Part shown: one piece after another, positions 58,733 through 64,000 of the stretch | Position numbering within the stretch: position 1 is the stretch's first letter | How the letters are laid out: each line of letters begins with the position of its first letter | Notes under the pieces: generated by a model | Told to the model about the DNA's origin: nothing | Database searches by the model: none | Seen by the model: the letters and a program-made list of their open reading frames with translations, nothing else | NCBI GenBank assembly: GCA_040357565.1 | Contig: JBDODJ010000050.1 | From: Cercozoa sp. M6MM | Lineage: Eukaryota > Endomyxa: Ascetosporea | Strand: one strand, 5' to 3' | DNA: 64,000 nt | Translations under genes and position numbers: made by a program

Positions 58733-61700
58733 ATGGCGCTGGACGCACCCGAGGGCCTGGAGAGGTTCTTCACGGTACCGCTCGTGCGAGATTGAATTAC
58801 CATATTGTTTTGTGCATTTTACCTGTGTACTAAGGTCAATCCGGAGGATGACGAGGAGATTGACTCGGATGCCTTTGACTCTGGCAGCGATGACCACGAG
58901 GACGTGGGTACGTTGTTTTAAGCTGCGTGTGTTCAAAGTTCTTACTCTTTTTTGGCAGATGATGAGAAGCATGGCCAGTTGTTGTCGGATCTGATGCGCG
59001 ACAGTGGTCCTTCCGAGCTTGACCTGCGAAAGCAAGTAAACACGATTTGTTTTGTACTCAGCAGTCTTTGAGTTCTGTAGGCCCAGCGAATGGAACGCAC
59101 CGAAGTACGCGCGGAAGGTAAATTGTGACTGTGAAGTGTTTCTGTTTCTTCCTAAGAGTGCGACATGTAGGTGAGTCAGCACTCGCGGGTGCTTCGCTGT
59201 CACTGTCGTCGCTTCTGGCGCCGCTTGGACAGGATGCCAAGATGACCAAGGTATCTCGTTTTTTCTTTTGCGCGATCATTCTTGAGTTATTTTGACTTTT
59301 TGCAGAAAATCCAAGAGTTCACTCGCGGAAAGCAGGCGACTGTGGCTCCTTTGCGTATTCTTACGCGTATTAACTTAATAAAAGTGAGTCTGACAGTTTT
59401 TATTATAGCCAAGACGCAGCAGCAGCGAATTACGCGGCAGGGTGAGTCTCTCAAAAGACTACTTTTACCCTCTCAGTTTTGACTCTTTAATCCGGGTAGA
59501 GGCCTATGACGGCACGAGCAAGGAAGTGTCCAAGTGGCAGGACATTGTCCAAGTGAACCGACAGAAACGCACGCTTAAATTGGATGAAGGTAGTCTGTGC
59601 TTCTCTATGTTTAACGACACTTCATTTCAGTTGTTTCGCAGGTGCCGGAAAGAAGCAGACCGTGTCGCTCGCCTCGCTCAGCAGCCACTACAGACCCGAC
59701 GATGCCTCCACTTTGGTACGTACTGCCTTTGCAACTAATCCAAACTGAGTTCTAAACCAAGGGACAAAAACTGCAGGAAAGCGACATGGACGCGCTGCTG
59801 CAACAACTCAGCGCACGCGATGAATCGGAAACTCGCAAAGGCGAGCAGCTGTAGCGAACTCTATGCGTCTGTTGTGTATTCAACACAGTGTGTCTGCTGA
59901 CTGTAGCGCACTCCGCGAGATGTCTAAGGAAGAACAGAAACGACGCATGGCTCAGCTCGCTTCGATGCGTGCTGGTATGTTTGGACATAATATACTGATT
60001 CAACAAAGTGCCAGTTCGACCGACCGTTGTGTTTTAGGTCTGTTCCACGCCGAGATCAAGGCGAAGCGTATCAAGAAGATCAAGTCCCGCAAGTTCCGCA
60101 AGCTGCGCAAACAGCGCCTGGCCAAGGTACAAATCCCCTCTGCTCTCCCGTTGGGCAGGCTTATTTAAGTGTACGGCAGCTGAACCCGGATATGTCGGTC
60201 GAGGAACTGCGCGAACTCGATCCGGAAGCTGCACAGGACAAGTGAGTTGTTTTTTTGTTTTCGGTTTTTTGGACTTGTGTGATCGATCGATATGCAGGGA
60301 GGAGGAAATGAAGCGTGCCCGAGCGCATGCTCGCATGACTCTACGACACCAGGGCACGACACAGTGGTCGCAGCGTCTGAAGCAGCGTGCTGAGGTGCTT
60401 TTGATTCAGCTGCTGTTTTCTGTATTTTTCGCACAACTGATTACTTTTACGGTTGCGTGCAGAACGTGTCAGACGAGCAGAAGGAAGCTCAGCGCGAACA
60501 GGTGAGTTTTATCTCGTGTTTAACTGTTGGAGTTTGCATTTTTTGTTGTGTTTTAGTCCCGACTGCACAAGCTGCTGATGCGCAAGGTGCAAGACGGTAC
60601 AATTGCCCTCTGTTCGTCGCTTCTTTTGATTGATAGTGTTCTTTTGTACCTCAGACTCGGATGAGTCGGATTCAGACGTTGATGAAGGTTTTTCGAGAAC
60701 TTTCATTGAGTTCTATCCGCCCTTGAATTCTGTTGAAATGCAGAGGAACTCGCTGAACTGCAAAAGCAGCTACAAGAAGGCGAAGGTATCCTTGATAAAG
60801 CTTATCTCACATGTGTAGGATTGTTTACTGTTCAGAGGACAAAGTCAAAAAGGGCGGCATTTATGCACTCAAATTCATGCGCGACTACCGTGCCAAGCAG
60901 CGCGAACAACAACAGCAGGTTCTTTCTTTATGTTGCTTTTTCGTGTTTGAACTCTGTTCGAATGGGCGAAAATCGCAGCTCATGGCGGATTTCGCCGCCG
61001 ATGCTCAGCGCGAACTTTCAAAACTCGGCGACGGCAATGCGGAAGCCAAGTCAAATGAGGTTCAAGTGAGCACTCAAGGTACTAAAATGGTTTATTGACT
61101 AAAATATCAAAGGTTGAATGAAGCGTTTCTTGTAGCCACTGCAGCTGAAGAGGAGAAACGTGGCCGACGCGTGTTTGGCAAGTCTGGCCAGGTACACGCT
61201 GCGATAATGGGTTTGTTTGCATTACGGCATGCTCAAACAAACGTTAGGCGCCGGCGTTCCTGGATTCCGAACCGAAGCAGGCGAAGCAAGCGAAAAAGCC
61301 AAAGCAGAAAGAAGCGAAAAAAGGCGTTGTTGTCGATGCGCCAAAGAGTACGGCAGATTTGGAACGGTTGGTTTCTCGCCTCGTTTTCTGGTTAACAGGA
61401 GCTGTTTGTCGAAATGTGCGTTTTGGCAGTGCAAAGAACGTGCGACAAGCGGAAGTGCCGCAGATGCTCGATGTTGCTGCCGTGATTGACACCTCTGGTG
61501 GCAGCACTGACAGCAGCGGACTTAAGAAGTCCAAACCGAATCAAACCGACGGTTCTTTGGACGAGAACAGCGATGCCAACTCGCGTGCACTTGTACGACA
61601 GGTGTTTGGCACGTCCGAGGAAGAGGTAGCTTTCTTTTTCCATTACCTTAAACTATTTGCTAAAGGATCTGTTTGATGAATGAAAGGAGGAGTTCCGACG

Positions 61701-62669
61701 CTCCAAGGAGGCTCTCGTCGAGGAGGAACTGCCGCAGCACGATTCGTCGCTGTATCTGCCGGGCTGGGGCCGCTGGGCTGGTTCTTTCTTCCTTAACCTC
61801 CCTATTATTTCCATTTTCCTTTACCCGTTACCCCCTTTACCTCATTCTCCTGCAGGTGAAGGCGTGCGCAAGCCAAAGAACAAGCCGCGTTTCGTCGTGG
61901 AAGCCGAAGAAGCGACCGAACAGCGGCGAAAGCAGGCGCTTGCGAAGCGTGCTGATGCCAAGTACTTTTAGTCTTCCCTTGTTTCTTTACTTTATTCCTT
62001 TCTCTAACTCTTACCTTTCTTTACCTTTCTTTATTCCTTTACCTTCTATTCTCCCTGCCTCAATAGACTGAAGCACGTCATCGTAAGTGAGAAGGCTCGC
62101 AAGCACGAGGCCAAATACAAGGTTTCTCCTGCTCTGTACCATGGCTTACCTTTTACCCCCGACCGAGTAGGTTATGTCAGTGCCGCACGGACACGGCTCG
62201 GTGCAGCAGTACGAAAGCTCGCTGCGACAGCCGATTGGTGCTGAGGTATTTCATTCCTTTTCCCCCCCCCCCAATTTGCCCTCTCCCAGTGGAACACAAG
62301 GCGAGCTGTCGAGCGTCGTACGGCGCCCGAAGTCATTACGAAGGAAGGTGTCGCCATTGAGCCCATCCAGGTACCCTTTTACCCCTCTTTTTAACCATGC
62401 TTGATCCCCTACTTGACTCCCTCTTTGACCCTCCCCCCTATTTAACTCGGCGTGCTGCAGTGGGGTGAGGCCAAACAGGATGCGGCAGTGCAAAAGCACG
62501 AGCACGAGAAGAACGAGAAGAAGAAACGCGCGCGTGCCAAGCGGCAGCAGCAGGTTGCTTCCAACTCTGTGCGAAGTTTTGATTTACTTCCTTTTACCTC
62601 TTTCGACCTTTGCAGGGCGCCGACCCACCACGCAAGCGACGTCGCAACAAAAAGAACGCGTCTGCCTAG
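58733..62669 (+). CDS. UTP14: U3 snoRNP-associated protein UTP14
   Basis: Start ATG 58733 (MALDAPEGLERFFT), then about twenty short exons. Conserved UTP14 blocks in order: VNPEDDEEIDSDAFDSGSDD; SEWNAPKYARK; GTSKEVSKWQDIVQVNRQKR; FHAEIKAKRIKKIKSRKFRK; MKRARAHARMTLRHQGTTQW; GHGSVQQYESSLRQPIGAE; WNTRRAVERRTAPEVITK with EGVAIEPIQ; and a basic nuclear tail ending RKRRRNKKNASA, TAG at 62667. UTP14 belongs to the small-subunit processome and activates the helicase Dhr1/DHX37 to release U3 snoRNA during 18S rRNA maturation in the nucleolus. Late introns are rich in CTTTACC. The neighbour amine oxidase is divergent. Confidence 0.93.
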
Positions 62670-62992
62670 ACTCGTTTTTCTCATTTCTGACATTCTACCG
62701 TCTTCGATAACCCGAATCTGGGCTCGCTAGTCGGGGCTAGTCTGCTTCGCGTAGGACTGTTTTGATGCGGCCGAATCGGTAATGGAAAGGAGAGACTAAA
62801 TAAGTCGCTTGGCTGTGCCGCAGACTTAATCGTCCGACGCGATGCAGCCACGATCGGATCAGTGATACTAAAATGGCCCACTACGCTATTCGAATTACAT
62901 ACTCAATCGTGTCGATTAATTTATCGACAACCGCCGCGCTGCGGTCCCCGCCCACGAGCATGCACATGGTGAAGGAATCTACTTTGGTACAA
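62670..62992. other. Convergent 3' intergenic region
   Basis: 323 bp between the UTP14 stop and the stop of the amino-acid transporter. No gene seen. Confidence 0.5.
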
Positions 62993-64000
62993 CTAGTCGC
63001 CGCCGCTGCTGAAAACAGTGGCCAGACCAAGAATCGTGACCAGGATGCCAAAGACCGACAAGAAGAGCGGGACCTGCATGATCCCATCAGCACATGATCA
63101 GCGCAAGGAATTTCCAAGTTGTAAAGGATAATCACGCACCCAGTGTTTCCTCCAGCTGCTTCTTGTGAATCCATCGAGCTTTAGTTGCACAAGACCTGGC
63201 AACTGCAAACGCACACAAGTACATGCAGCCTGGGAAAGAAAGAAAGGAAGGTAGCCAACCGTGTATCCCAACGAGGCCGCTGCGACAGTTCCGGTCAACT
63301 CGAGAACGATGCCTGCACAAAAAAAAACACACCGACCACTCACCAACAGAGACACGTTGCAATTGGCCTACCCAAGTCAGAGTTGCCGACTGCGATAAGA
63401 GTCGAAGATCCCCACATCAGCAAAGTGATGCCAACAAAATGACGCGTCGGCATTCGCTCCGGCAGCATGCGGTTGAAGGCGCGAAAAGCCAGTTCGTACG
63501 TTGCGTGTCGTGCCACGTAGTGCTCCATGGCGTAGGTACTAACCATTGTTCCCTGAGAGAGTAGCACAATGTCTCTCTGCCAATTTATCTCTATAAATTT
63601 AGAGGCAAGAACACATACCGCAAGCAATGCTCGAGCAACATTGATTGCCGTGTCGTTTTCAGAGAAGTTGTTCAGCACATCGCTTTTCGTGTGAGAGAAG
63701 AATGCCAGGTACCTGACAACAAACACACCTGTGCTACCAAACTTTACCTGAGAATGCAAGCAACAAGTGTACCCGCCCAAAGCCAGTATCGCTGAAGCAA
63801 TCATCGCAATTAACAAAGACGAACGTGTCACCAGTTTCCATCGACGCGGGGTCGGATTGCGTAGCGCTGCGTAATTGTCACACGTTTTACAGTTTAGAAC
63901 GAAAAACAACTCAGTAAACTCTCGAATAGATAAATGTACAGTTGCGCACTATAAAGGCCGAATGATGACAAACGAAAGCGAAGGAAAACGCGCCTAATCC
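62993..64000 (-). CDS. Amino-acid transporter (AAAP/SLC38-like), 5' end beyond window
   Basis: C-terminal part of a multi-pass transporter. At the window edge the coding strand reads GLGAFSFAFVCHHSAFI, the AAAP-type substrate-site helix (FaFvCH). Then TELFFVLNCKT, PRRWKLVTRSSLLIAMIASA and ILALGGYTCC, then LNNFSENDTAINVARALLAV, the SLC38 block (seDtaInvAR). Further exons give helices HFVGITLLMWGSSTLIAVG, IVLELTGTVAAASLGYTVGY and a last helix QVPLFLSVFGILVTILGLAT ending TAG at 62993. SLC38-type carriers move neutral amino acids with Na+ or H+ across plasma or vacuolar membranes. The N-terminal helices and start are to the right of the window. One intron would be only 34 nt, so that join may be wrong. 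Confidence 0.75.

Overview
This is a eukaryotic nuclear window. Almost every gene is split by short GT..AG introns, the introns are pyrimidine-rich on the coding strand, TAA, TAG and TGA all act as stops, and the genes recognised are eukaryotic housekeeping genes (Ran, ribosomal proteins uS4 and eL41, UTP14, a DNA polymerase delta POLD3-type subunit, VPS39). A ZMYND10 homologue, a factor needed to assemble ciliary dynein arms, implies an organism with motile cilia or flagella. Gene density (about one gene per 2 kb), short introns and small intergenic gaps suit a protist or other unicellular eukaryote. I cannot name the lineage from sequence alone. Two runs of exactly 100 N (42107-42206, 57913-58012) are assembly gaps inside CA/TG repeats.

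Layout. 1-8.1 kb: a PH-domain gene running off the left edge, an uncertain minus-strand gene, a coiled-coil protein, then two ATP-grasp genes head to head: a RimK-like ligase (4769-6322, minus) and a synapsin-like protein (6514-8073, plus). 8.4-16.7 kb, all minus: a K+-dependent Na+/Ca2+ exchanger, a secreted protein and an ankyrin-repeat multi-pass membrane protein. 18.1-25 kb: a long VPS39-type HOPS/CORVET tethering gene divergent from Ran. 25.6-26.8 kb: an inverted duplication carrying two identical eL41 genes, each followed by an identical 66-nt box C/D-snoRNA-like element, around a central hairpin. 27.3-34.5 kb: organellar ribosomal protein uL3, a small secreted protein, mitochondrial glutaryl-CoA dehydrogenase and uS4. 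35-42 kb: an unrecognised helical protein, a small membrane protein, POLD3, a secreted CX5R phosphatase-like protein and an azoreductase cut by a gap. 42-52 kb: an RG-tailed protein, a secreted acidic protein, a coiled-coil RING protein, a multi-pass membrane protein and ZMYND10. 52-64 kb: a long mitochondrial helical protein, an FAD amine (polyamine) oxidase, UTP14 and an amino-acid transporter running off the right edge.

There is no operon-like pathway here. Shared themes are ribosome production (uS4, two eL41, UTP14, candidate snoRNAs, organellar uL3), endomembrane and ion traffic (VPS39, Ran, exchanger, transporter) and compact divergent promoters. The least expected items are the synapsin-like gene beside a RimK-like gene, the eL41/snoRNA inverted duplication, and a 10-bp palindrome (TCCGCGCGGA) found six times in 64 kb. 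Exon joins were made by eye from splice signals and reading frame. Where I could check the arithmetic (synapsin-like, RimK-like, uL3, uS4, Ran) the joined lengths are exact multiples of three.
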